Shown here: positions 27,158-38,200 of the stretch, in pieces
How the letters are laid out: every line of letters starts with the position of its first letter
Numbering within the stretch: position 1 is the first letter of the stretch
Source of the DNA: Pseudomonadota bacterium
GTDB taxonomy: Bacteria > Pseudomonadota > Gammaproteobacteria > Burkholderiales > Rhodocyclaceae
Direction: 5' to 3'
Length of the DNA: 64,000 nt
NCBI GenBank assembly: GCA_018262235.1
Contig: JAGTRY010000002.1
Span: 43,431 to 107,430 of the forward strand
The notes under the pieces: model-generated
Database searches by the model: none
Told to the model about the DNA's origin: nothing
Seen by the model: only the letters and a program-made list of their open reading frames with translations
Position numbers and translations under genes: made by a program

Positions 27158-30100
27158 ATGCATGCAGCATCTGAGCGCCTGCCGGCAGCAGGCAGCCGCA
27201 AAGGCCTTTCACTGCGTGGTTTTCTGGCCAGGCTGATCTGGCTGTGCGTCACCCCGCTGGCTTTGCTGGCCATCTATCTGGCGGCCGACAATGTCCGCCA
27301 GATGCAAGCCGAACGGGAGCAGTCGGCACTCAATCTGGCGAAAAACTTTGCCACCGCTATTGACCAGTATCTGCATGCCCGGATCGGCGCCCTGACCATC
27401 CTGGCCTACTCGCCATTGGCCGATGATTCCGCCCGGCAGCAGGAGTTCTATCAGGAAGCCCTGGGATATTTCCAGAGTTTTGACAGCCATGTCGTGGTGG
27501 CCGATCCCGACTTGCGCATACGCCTCAGCACGCGCGTGCCTTTCGGTTCGGCATTACCCATGCTGCCCAAACCGACAGGGCATGCCGCTGCACCGGAAGC
27601 AATGCAAACCCACCGCCCTGCGGTGGGTGACACTTTCAACGGCCCGGTCGCCGGCGTGCCCATGACAGCCATTGCCGTACCCGCCATGCGCAAGGGCAAG
27701 GTCGCATTCCTGATCCTGAGCGTGTTCGAAGCCCGCCAGTTCCAGAAAACACTGGATGCCGTCGCACTTCCACCGGGTTGGGCGCTGAGGCTGGTCGATG
27801 GCAAAGGGGACACGATTGCCGGACGCCTGCCGGCGGGCATGAATGCTTTCCCGGAAGAAGAGCGCGCCAAGCACGTCGTCGTCAAATCCTCGGTATCACC
27901 CTGGTCGGTGGTACTGGACATTCCCCGATCCATCTACCGGGCACCACTGATCATGGCCGCGGTTGTGCTGGGTCTGGCCGTATTGGGCGCAACCCTGGCC
28001 GGCCTTCTGGGCGGCTGGCTCGCCGGTCGCCAGCTCGGCAAATCGATTGCCTGGCTGACGGCTCCGTCAGCCTCGGCATCTGTCCCGCAGGGCATTGCAG
28101 AGATCGCCGCCGTCCGCCGCTTGCTGGATGATGCTGCAGCGGAACGCGATCAGGCTGAAGCCGCCCGCCTGGAGAGTGAACAGCGCTTCCGCTCTACCTT
28201 CGAGCAGGCTGCAGTCGGCATCGCCCTGGTCTCGCCCGACGGGAGATGGCTGTGCGTCAACCAAAAATTGTGCGGCATCGTCGGTTACAGTCAGGACGAA
28301 CTGCTGGCAGGGAGCTTCCAGGACATCACTCATCCCGCAGACCTGAGTTCCGATCTGGAACAGATCGAGCAGATGCTGGCCGGAAAGATCGAGACCTACG
28401 CACTCGAAAAGCGCTACATCCACAAGGATGGGCACATCGTCTGGATCAACCTGACCGTCGCACTGGCCAAGAAACCGGATGCCTCACCTGACTATTTCAT
28501 CTCGGTCGTCGAAGATATCCAGGCCCGCATCAACGCCGAAATGGCTTTGCGTACCGCGCAATCCGAGGTCATCGAAGCCCAGCACCAGGCCCGCCTGAGC
28601 ACCCTGAGCCTGCTTGAGGAAGCGACCGCCGCGCGAGCCCGCGTAGAGGCAGCGCATGCCGAATTGCAGGCATCGGAGGCGAAATACCGCTTGCTTGCAG
28701 AGAACTCTGCGGATTGCATCTTCTGGATGTCCGCCGATGCGCACTTCAACTATCTGTCGCCCTCCTGTGAACGCCTCTTCGGCTATCCGGTCGAGGCATT
28801 CCTCTCCGATCCGGCACTGATGAGCAGCATCGTCGTGGACGAAGACCGCCCGGTCTATCTGCAACATCTGGCCAACTGCGTACATCTCGACACCAGCGAA
28901 CTGGAATTCCGCATCACGCGCAAAGACGGCAGCCTGCGCTGGGTCGGCCACCGCTGCCAGCCGCTGCATGACGACCAGGGCAACTATCTGGGACGCAGCG
29001 GCGCCATCCGTGACATCTCGACGCGCAAACAAGCCGAGGCCGAACGCAACTTCCTGAGCGAAGCTCTGCAACAGTCCGCCCAGCCTGTCCTGCTGTCTGA
29101 CAGCGAAACCCGCATTACCTATCTGAACGCAGCCTTTACGCGCATGTTCGGGTATGAGATGACGGATCTAATCGGCAAAACGGCCGTCGTCCTCGCCCCC
29201 AGCGACGAGGTTCGTATCAAGCAACAGCAGATCTTCCAGCAGGTGCGTGAGTGCGGCTACTGGTCGGGAGAAGGAGAACGGCTGACCAAGAACGGTGAGC
29301 TGATTCCCATGCTGATCAGCATTGCACGGATCCGCGATCCGCTCGGCAACATCCAGGGCTTTGCCGGCAGTTTCCTCGACCTGCGCCCGATGCGCGAGAA
29401 GGACGCCATGCTGCATAAACTGTCGATGGCGGTGGAGCAAAGCCCCGAGAGCATCATCATCACCGGCACCGACAACCGGATTGAATACGTCAACGAAACC
29501 TTCGTGCGGCTGACGGGATTCAGTCGCGACGAAGTGCTGGGCAACCCACCCCGACTGTTGCAGTCCGGGCGCACTCCGGCGGCGACCTACGAGGACTTGC
29601 GCAAGACCCTGGCGCAAGGATTGCCCTGGAAAGGGGAGTTCATCAACCGGCGCAAGAATGGCGAGGAATACGTCGAGTTCGCGGTCATCACGCCGATCCG
29701 CCAGGCCGACGGACGCGTCACCCATTACGTGGCAGTACAGGACGACATCACCGAGAAAAAACGCCTGGGTGCGGAGCTGGATCAGCACCGCCACCATCTG
29801 GAAGAACTGGTCAACCGTCGCACCGCCGAGTTGAATGATGCCCGCGCGCAAGCCGATGCGGCCAATCTGGCCAAGAGCGCTTTCCTGGCCAACATGAGTC
29901 ACGAAATCCGGACGCCGATGAATGCCATCATCGGCTTGAGCTATCTCCTGCGGCAAGGTGAACTTCAGCCGGGACAGCGCGAGCGTCTGGACAAAATCGA
30001 TGCTTCTGCCCAGCACCTGCTGTCCATCATCAACGACATCCTGGATCTGTCAAAAATCGAAGCCGGCTTTCTGAAGCTCGAAGAGACGGAGTTTTCCCTG

Positions 30101-31663
30101 GGCGCGGAACTCGATCACGTACGCTCGCTGATTGCCGAGCAGGCACGCGTCAAAGGTCTGAGCGTCGAGATTTCGGATACCGGCGTACCGGCCTGTTTGC
30201 GTGGAGACCCCACCCGCCTGCGTCAGGCGCTGCTCAACTACGCCGGCAATGCCATCAAATTCACCGAGCATGGCAGCGTCACCCTGCACGTCACCCTGCA
30301 GGAAGAAAAAGGCGACGAGCTGCTGTTGCGCTTTGAAGTCCGCGACACGGGCATCGGCATTCCGCCGGAGACCCTGCCCCTGCTATTCGAATCCTTCACG
30401 CAGGCGGATGTCTCCACCACGCGTCGCTACGGCGGCACCGGGCTGGGCCTGGCCATCACTCGCCGGCTCGCTCGCATGATGGGCGGCGAGGCAGGCGTGG
30501 ACAGCGAAGTGGGGCATGGCAGCACCTTCTGGTTCACCGCCCGCCTGCAGCGCGGGCACGGCGTCATGCTCGTCGAAAGCAGGAAACAGTCGGTAGCGGC
30601 AGAGATCTTGTTGCGTCGCGACCATGCCGGCGCGCGTCTGCTGCTGGCCGAAGACAATCCCATCAATCGCGAAATCGCCCTGGAATTGCTCTGCGGTGTC
30701 GGACTCTTCGTCGACACGGCCGAGAATGGACGGATCGCATTCGAAAAAGTCTGCGCCAACACCTACGACCTGATCCTGATGGACATGCAGATGCCGGAAA
30801 TGGATGGACTGGAAGCCACCCGGGCGATCCGGGCCTTGCCCGATCATGCAAGACTGCCCATTCTGGCCATGACCGCCAACGCGTTTGAAAAGGATCGTCA
30901 GACCTGTCTTGCCGCTGGCATGAACGACTTCGTGGCCAAACCGGTCGTCCCCGAATCCCTGTACGCCAGCTTGCAGCGCTGGCTCACGCGCGCCAGACAT
31001 GGCGAAGTCCCTGTCCTGCGCCCGCCCGAAACGCCCCTCGCACTCGCGCCGCGCGATGCGTCCCAGACAGCCCTCGCGGCGCTCTCCAGCATCCCGGGCC
31101 TGGACGTAGCACAAGGACTGAGCATCACCAAAGGTAACCCGGTGAAGTTCCTGCGTCTGTTGCGCGGCTTCGCCAGCAAACACCGCACCGACATGCAGCG
31201 CCTTCAGGCGTGTCTGCTCACTGGAGACCTGCAAACCGCCCAGCGCGTGGCACACGACCTCAAAGGTCTGGCCGCAACCCTGGGGGCGATCTCGCTGGCC
31301 AGGCTTGCCACACAACTCGATACCGCACTGAGCCAGGAAGCATCGGAGGTGGATAGCACCGCATTGATAGAACAGTGCGATGCGGCATTGGCACCATTGG
31401 TCAAAGCCATCCTGGATCTGCCAGCAGAAGCGCCAGCAGACGAAACCGCTGGCATCGAAACAGCTCACCACAAGATCCCTCTTGCAGAGCTGGAAAATCT
31501 CCTCACGGAGAGCAATACGCGAGCGGGAAATATCGTTCTCGAATGGGCGGACGCCTTGCGCATCAGACTGGGCGCAAGGTATGACGAGTTTGCCCAAAGC
31601 GTCATGGAGTTTGATTACGAGAAGGCTTTGCGGATCCTGAAAGCCAATGAAATAGCGCCTTGA
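27158..31663 (+). CDS. Multi-PAS hybrid sensor histidine kinase with receiver and HPt
   Basis: About 1501 residues. Helices near 24-44 and 260-285 flank a periplasmic sensor region. Four PAS domains follow (about 335, 505, 630 and 750 onwards), then HisKA with [15 protein letters not shown] (His about 917), HATPase (about 1015-1130, [14 protein letters not shown]), a receiver (about 1160-1280, [13 protein letters not shown]) and an HPt domain ([11 protein letters not shown], about 1365). A further C-terminal segment of about 70 residues resembles a small helical partner domain. A complete internal phosphorelay is present. The start is uncertain between GTG 27149 and ATG 27158. Likely partner is the HD-GYP regulator just upstream. 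Confidence 0.93.
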   Translation: MHAASERLPAAGSRKGLSLRGFLARLIWLCVTPLALLAIYLAADNVRQMQAEREQSALNLAKNFATAIDQYLHARIGALTILAYSPLADDSARQQEFYQEALGYFQSFDSHVVVADPDLRIRLSTRVPFGSALPMLPKPTGHAAAPEAMQTHRPAVGDTFNGPVAGVPMTAIAVPAMRKGKVAFLILSVFEARQFQKTLDAVALPPGWALRLVDGKGDTIAGRLPAGMNAFPEEERAKHVVVKSSVSPWSVVLDIPRSIYRAPLIMAAVVLGLAVLGATLAGLLGGWLAGRQLGKSIAWLTAPSASASVPQGIAEIAAVRRLLDDAAAERDQAEAARLESEQRFRSTFEQAAVGIALVSPDGRWLCVNQKLCGIVGYSQDELLAGSFQDITHPADLSSDLEQIEQMLAGKIETYALEKRYIHKDGHIVWINLTVALAKKPDASPDYFISVVEDIQARINAEMALRTAQSEVIEAQHQARLSTLSLLEEATAARARVEAAHAELQASEAKYRLLAENSADCIFWMSADAHFNYLSPSCERLFGYPVEAFLSDPALMSSIVVDEDRPVYLQHLANCVHLDTSELEFRITRKDGSLRWVGHRCQPLHDDQGNYLGRSGAIRDISTRKQAEAERNFLSEALQQSAQPVLLSDSETRITYLNAAFTRMFGYEMTDLIGKTAVVLAPSDEVRIKQQQIFQQVRECGYWSGEGERLTKNGELIPMLISIARIRDPLGNIQGFAGSFLDLRPMREKDAMLHKLSMAVEQSPESIIITGTDNRIEYVNETFVRLTGFSRDEVLGNPPRLLQSGRTPAATYEDLRKTLAQGLPWKGEFINRRKNGEEYVEFAVITPIRQADGRVTHYVAVQDDITEKKRLGAELDQHRHHLEELVNRRTAELNDARAQADAANLAKSAFLANMSHEIRTPMNAIIGLSYLLRQGELQPGQRERLDKIDASAQHLLSIINDILDLSKIEAGFLKLEETEFSLGAELDHVRSLIAEQARVKGLSVEISDTGVPACLRGDPTRLRQALLNYAGNAIKFTEHGSVTLHVTLQEEKGDELLLRFEVRDTGIGIPPETLPLLFESFTQADVSTTRRYGGTGLGLAITRRLARMMGGEAGVDSEVGHGSTFWFTARLQRGHGVMLVESRKQSVAAEILLRRDHAGARLLLAEDNPINREIALELLCGVGLFVDTAENGRIAFEKVCANTYDLILMDMQMPEMDGLEATRAIRALPDHARLPILAMTANAFEKDRQTCLAAGMNDFVAKPVVPESLYASLQRWLTRARHGEVPVLRPPETPLALAPRDASQTALAALSSIPGLDVAQGLSITKGNPVKFLRLLRGFASKHRTDMQRLQACLLTGDLQTAQRVAHDLKGLAATLGAISLARLATQLDTALSQEASEVDSTALIEQCDAALAPLVKAILDLPAEAPADETAGIETAHHKIPLAELENLLTESNTRAGNIVLEWADALRIRLGARYDEFAQSVMEFDYEKALRILKANEIAP

Positions 31664-32200
31664 GTGGCGACCCGCCCGCCGCTCAAAGCCGTCTCAAGCC
31701 CCCAGCGGGCGCCTGCAATCCGTCGCCCCGGATGCGACAAGCACGCCCCTTCTTCCCCGATCCAGAACAAAGCCCCATTTGTAGGAAACCGCCCGACTAT
31801 CGTTATGTTGTCGACAATATACCGATATACACCACAGCTTTCCAGAACCATCTCGCGCCCACGCCATCATGCGCAGTACCTCTGCAGCAAAGCACGAGAT
31901 CAGTCAGGCCAGCCCAGTAATTTCGGCCTTATTTAACGGGTTTTATAGGTCTTTAACAAACCTTGGGCGCTTTGACACCTCTCTCATTCTCCAGACCGAT
32001 CCGTCCCTCCAAAAGGTTTGGCCCTCGTCTTGCTATATACAAAAAGACATAGCGAACACCGCGCAGACGCAAACATTCTGGTCCGCGCAAGAGACGACTT
32101 GGCGACAAACCCTGATCGCAGGGGCGCAGCCTTGTCTGGCGCTTTTTGCCAAACGCATTGAGATGTTTTGGCGCTATCCAGAATCTGGAGAGGAAAGAAG
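31664..32200. other. Long AT-richer leader region of the TPS operon
   Basis: 537 bp without a convincing gene. The second half is visibly richer in A and T than neighbouring DNA, with TATA-like stretches around 31795-31835 and 32030-32045 that could hold promoters and regulator sites. A GGAGAGGAAAGAAG Shine-Dalgarno region ends at 32200. Small open frames here lack coding character. Confidence 0.45.
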
Positions 32201-35200
32201 ATGAAACGACCGTCGCTGAACCACAGCTATCGCTTGGTCTGGAAGGAAATCCTAGGGGCCTACGTGGCGGTACCGGAGTGCGCACGCGGACGCGGCAAGG
32301 CCGGCAAGCGCCTGATCATGGCCGCACTGCTGACTCCCGCCCTGAGCCTCGCCGCACCGACTGGCGGGACCGTCACAAGCGGCAACGCCTCGATCAGCCA
32401 GACGGGGACGGTCACCCAGATCAACCAGAGCACGCAGAAGGCGAGCATCAACTGGCAGGGTTTCTCCATCGGCAGCAACGAGACGGTGAACTTCAACCAG
32501 CCCGGCAGCTCGGCGGTCACCCTGAACCGGGTGGTCGGCAATGAAAAGAGCGTCATCGACGGCACACTCAACGCCAACGGGCAAGTCTTCCTGATCAATT
32601 CCAACGGCATGCTGTTCTCCAAGGGCAGCAGCGTCAATGTCGGTGGTTTGGTGGCAAGCACCCTGAACCTCAGCGACGAAGACTTCAATGCCGGCAACTA
32701 CGTGTTCAAGGCAAACGGCAGCACGGGCGCCATCCTCAACCTCGGCACCATCACGGCCAAGGACGGCGGTTACGTCGCCCTGCTCGGCAATGATGTCTCG
32801 AATCAGGGCTTGATCACCGCCACCAAAGGAACAGTCGCCTTGAGTGCCGGAGACAAGATCACGCTCAACTTCAACGGCGACTCGCTACTGAGCGTCACCC
32901 TCGACGAAGGCACGCTCAACGCGCTGGTGGAGAACAAGCAGGCCATCCATGCGGATGGCGGCACGGTAATCCTGACGGCGAAGGCCGCGGACGAACTGCT
33001 CGGCGCGCAGGTCAACAACAGCGGCATCATCCAGGCACGAAGCATCGACGACCTCAAGGGCAGCATCACGCTGTACGCCCATGGCGGTACGGCCAACGTG
33101 GACGGTACGCTGGACGCCTCTGCACCAGGCAGCGGCAATGGCGGGTTCATCGAAACCAGCGGTGACAAGGTCAATGTCGCCGACAGCGCCAGCGTGACAA
33201 CGCAAGCCAGTCAAGGCAGCAACGGCACCTGGCTGATCGACCCGACCAATTTCACCATCGCCTACGGTAGTGGCGGACAGACCACCAGCAGCATCGGCGC
33301 GACAACACTACAGACTGCGCTGGCCAGCGGCAACGTCGCCATCACCACGAGCAGCAGCGGCAGTGATGCCGGAGACATCAACATCAATGCCCCGATAGCG
33401 TGGACGACGGCCAACAGCCTGTCGCTGACCGCAGCGGGCGACATCAATGCCAACTCGACCATCGGCTGGTCGGCGGGGACGCTGTCCTTGGATGCAGGCA
33501 AGAATGTCAATGTCAATTCAACGCTGAGCGCATCCGCGGCCGGGAACTTCGCCGCAAGCTGGGGCACAGGAACCAACAGCGATGGAACGCCCTACAGCCT
33601 GTATACATTGCAAAGAGCATTATCCACCTATGGTCTGATCAATCTGGCCAGCACCGGGACCGGCACGGTCACGCTCAATGGCAACCCCTACACGGTGATC
33701 CGGACAGCCGCCGATTTCTCCAAGATCGGCGCAACGGGCAATTACGTCCTCGGCGCAGATCTGTCGGCGACGGTCAGCACCAGTACTTTGTCGGCACCGC
33801 TCGGATCAGGTACGGCGTTTACCGGTGTGCTCGAAGGCTTCGGCCACAGTGTCTCGCTGGGTTACAACACCACCACAAAACGGGGGTTCATCGGCTCGGG
33901 CCTGTTCGATACGATTGGTGCCGGCGGTCTGGTCCGCAACTTGAAAACGGGGGGCACGATCACCGCTCCGACTTCTGCCATTGCCTACCTGGGGTCGATT
34001 GCCAACGTCAACAAGGGAACGCTCCTCAATGTCTCCAGCGGTTCCACGCTTCCGAATACATTGAACATCGGCAGTGTTGGGGGAATGGTTGGCCTGAACG
34101 AAGGCACGATCATGCTCGCGATCAACCAGGGAAGCCCGTATGTTTCCGATACAGGCGGCGGTCTGGTAGGAACCAACGCAGCCACAGGCGTCATTTCCCA
34201 AAGCATTTCAACCGGCTACAACCTTTACACAGCGACGGGTGCCAGTGCCAGCTATGTAGGCGGCTTGGTCGGGGTCAACTATGGCGAGATCGATCGCTCC
34301 TGGAACGACATGACCCTCAAACTGACCGACACGACCTCGATTGCCGGTGGTCTGGTCGGTCTCAACGCGGGAACGATTGATCAGAGTTATGTTTCGCGCG
34401 CCATTCGCTATTCCAGCGTGGGGCCGACACTGGCGGGTTTCGTCGGAGTCAATACCGGAAGCATCACCAACGCCTACAGCACCCTGACCTACGACGACCC
34501 CCTTTACCTCGGAACCACGACTGGCAAGTGGATCGCCGCCTTCGCCTATAAAAATTCCGGAACCATCGCCAATTCCTACGCGACCAGCTACGCCTACGAT
34601 AGCGCGACACATGCCGGTTTCGTTTATGACAATACCGGCGGCACCACCACCAATGACTACTGGTATGCAGGCGTTTCCAGTACCGCCACCGTCTATGACG
34701 ACAACTCCACAGCCAAACAGCTGACAGCAGCACAGGCGGCCAATTTTGCATCCTATGTCGGTTTTTCTTCGGATGTATGGGCCCAGTCCGCCTCGGGCTA
34801 TCCCGTTCTCAGGAATACGCCGGTTTATGTCCTCAACGGGACTACGACCACTTACGGCTCGGCGCTTGCGCTCATCGCCATCGGTTTGCAAGGCGGTGGC
34901 GGCGCTTATGGTGCGGTTGATAGCCTGGGCGATGACAAAAATGCGCCGATCTATGTCACTGATAGCAGCGGTTATATCGACGCAGGGGGAAATGCGGCGA
35001 GTTCGGTACTGGGCTCGACGACTTATTCCAACATCCGCGGGCAGATCACGGTGGCACAAAAGGCGCTGACCCTGGGTGCCGGTTCCATCGCCGACAAGAC
35101 CTACGACGGCACGACAACGGCAAGCCTGGGCACCGTCAACCTCGTTGGCCTGATCGGCAACCAGACGCTCACGGTCACCGGCCTGACCGGCACTTTCTCC

Positions 35201-38200
35201 GACGCCAACGCGGGCACTGGCAAGACGGTGACAGTCAGCGGCTACACCTTGTCGGACGGCAGCAATGGTGGCAAAGCGAGCAACTACAAGATCGGCAGCA
35301 CGACCACCACCGCCAGCATCACGCCAAAGGCCTTGACGCTCAACGCCAGTATCGCCGACAAAACCTATGACGGCACGACCACCGCCACGGTCAACAGCGC
35401 CAGCCTGTCCGGCATCATCGGTAGCGACAGCGTGAGCCTGTCCAGCGTGAGCGCTGATTTCACCGACAAGAACGTCGGTACCGATAAATCGGTTGTGTTC
35501 TCCGACGCAACGCTCTCCGGCAGCAGTGCCGGCAACTACACCGTCACGAGCGCTCCGGTAGCGAGTACGGCCGACATCACGCCTAGGGTCATCGAGCTGA
35601 CCGGCAGCAAGATCGCCGATGGATCCACCACGATAAGCGCCAGCCAGCTCTATGCCAAGAATGCCGTCGCCGGCGACAGCGTAGGCCTGAGCGGCAGTGC
35701 GACCCTTGCCAGCGCTGCCGCCGGTACACAAGCGCTTTCCAGCCTGTCCGGGCTGACCACCAGCAATGCCAACTACACCCTGGTCGGCACGGTCGGTTCA
35801 GTGATGGTGGGGGCCGGCAATCTGGTGCTCGACAAGGTGGCCAGCGGGAGTGCCACAGTCAGCACCAGCGGCACATCGACCACGGTCAGCCAGACCACCG
35901 ACAAAGCCATGATCGACTGGTTGCGTTTCTCGGTGGGCCGCGACGAAAGCCTGAATTTCGTGCAGCCATCGGCCTCATCGATAGTCCTCAACCGGGTCAC
36001 CGGCAATGAAGCGTCGGTCATCGCTGGCGCACTCAATGCCAATGGCAAAGTCTTTATCATCAATTCCAATGGCGTGCTGTTCAAGGCCGGGGCGAGCGTC
36101 AATGTCGGCGCACTGGTAGCCAGTACGCTGAACATCAGCGATAGCGACTTCCTGAGTGACAACTATGTCTTCATCAGTGCAGGCGGCAGCGGCTCCCTGG
36201 TCGATGAAGGCAGTATCGTCGTTGTCGAAGGGGGATTTCTGGCATTGGTCAGTGACAATGGAGTCAGCGCCAAGGGCTTCATCGCAGCGCCTGGCGGCAC
36301 GGCCATCCTGGCCTCGGCCAAACAATTGACGCTGAATCTTGATGCAACGAGCGGTTCGCTGGCGAACTACAGCCTGGCACAACTTTCGGGAACAACCAGC
36401 GTGGATGGCACGGTCTATCTTCGCTCCACCAGCAGCAAGGTGGCCACGCTGGAAACCGCCGGCCAGAGCCTGAGCATCGGCAGCAACTTCTTCTTGAGCG
36501 AGAAATTGAGTGACCTCTGGTCGATCAGTTTGCCGACCATGACGATTGGCAGCGGTGGCGACTTCACGGGCGATTGGGTCGATGGACAGCTGTTGAAAAA
36601 CGGTCTGGCGCTCAATGCCTTGAGTGGTGACCTGACCCTGAATGACAAAATCACCTGGAGCAGCGATGCAGCACTGACGCTGGGCGCATCCGGCGATCTC
36701 TACCTCAACAAGTCGATCACGGCCACCGGTACCAACGCTGGCCTGGCATTGAATTACGGGGGTGACTACCACCTGCTGACCAAGGCCAGCTACAGCGGCA
36801 CGGTACTGGATGCCAACGGCAAGGCGGTCGCCGATGCCGCCCCCGAAGGAACCGAGTACGCCAGCATCACGCTCTCAGGCAGCAATGCCAGCCTGAAGAT
36901 GAACGGGCAATCCTACACGCTGATTCACAGCGTGGATCAGCTCGACAAGCTGGATCAATGTGCGAGCGGGCTGTGTTACGACCCCGCTACCGGTACCTAC
37001 AGCAAGTCCGGTGGATCGATCGTCAGCTACATCGCCAGCACCAAATGGTGGAACGCCAACGGCAACGTATGGAACCCGGTGACACAGGCCTACGACATCC
37101 CGATGAGCAAGGTCATCAACGGCACCACGTACAACTACAACCTGGACACGGGTGCATACGACATCACGGCGGCCTATGGGACGACGGGCAAGACGTTCTA
37201 CTACTACTACGACCTGACTACCGGTCTCTACTCCCACGCGGCCTACAGCAAGGATGCCGGGAAGTACTGGAACCCGACCACCGGGCAGTACGATCTGAGT
37301 TCGTCTTATAGCGCCAATATCTACTATGACATTGCCACAGGCCTGTACAACAAAATGGGCTATGACACAGCGACCGGAAAATATTACAACCCGCTCACCG
37401 GCCTTTACGACCTGAGTTCGAAAACGAGCATCACCTCTCTTTACTATGACAATAGCAACGGCAAGTACGACCTGACGACCCAGCCCACGGTCAGCGGCTA
37501 CTATGCACTGGCCGGTGATCTGGATGCGTCTGGCACAGTCTATGGCGACTCTTTGCTCTACAACTTCTCGGGTACGCTGGCTGGTCTGGGCCACACGATC
37601 AGCAATCTAAACATCAGCAGCGCCACGACCTCAACCACCAGCACGACCTACAAGGGCATGATCGACATCGCGCAGGCGGGCAGCGTCATCCGCGATCTGG
37701 GACTGGTGAATCCGGTCGAATACTACAAAAGCACCAGCACTACAGCTTATGTAAATATCTGGGCCGGTTCGCTGGTCGGAATGCTTTACGGCACGCTCAG
37801 CCAGGATTATGTGGAAGACGGCAGCATAGGCGTCGCCACGGGATCAACCGGAGGTCTGGCCGCATGGATGCAGAATGGTTCTGTGTCTGATAGCTATACC
37901 ACGCTGTCCGGAGCATCGGCGGGCTTGATTGCACGTACTTATGGAGGCTCGGTGGTACGGTCCCACGCCACGGGGACAGCGGGGACCGGGGGACTTATCG
38001 GAACGGTATATAACGGCACATTGATAGCCAACGATTACGCCACAGGGGTCATCGGAGCGACCGGCAGTTTCAGCAGCGCCGGAGGCCTGATCCAGCAGTA
38101 CGATGGCACAACGGGTGGCAGCAACCTGATCAAGGACTCTTTTGCAACCGGCGATGTCTATGGTGCGGTACCTCTTGGTGGGCTGGTGGGCCAGGCGAGT

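Noticed and set aside
34208..35731. A 507-codon open frame antisense to tpsA
   Set aside because: It is a shadow of a GC-rich, Ser/Thr/Gly-rich repetitive gene. No domain, ribosome site or membrane segment is recognisable.
36959..37480. DNA-level CRISPR-like or satellite repeat
   Set aside because: Repetition is at the protein level with variable spacing and codons, inside one open frame.
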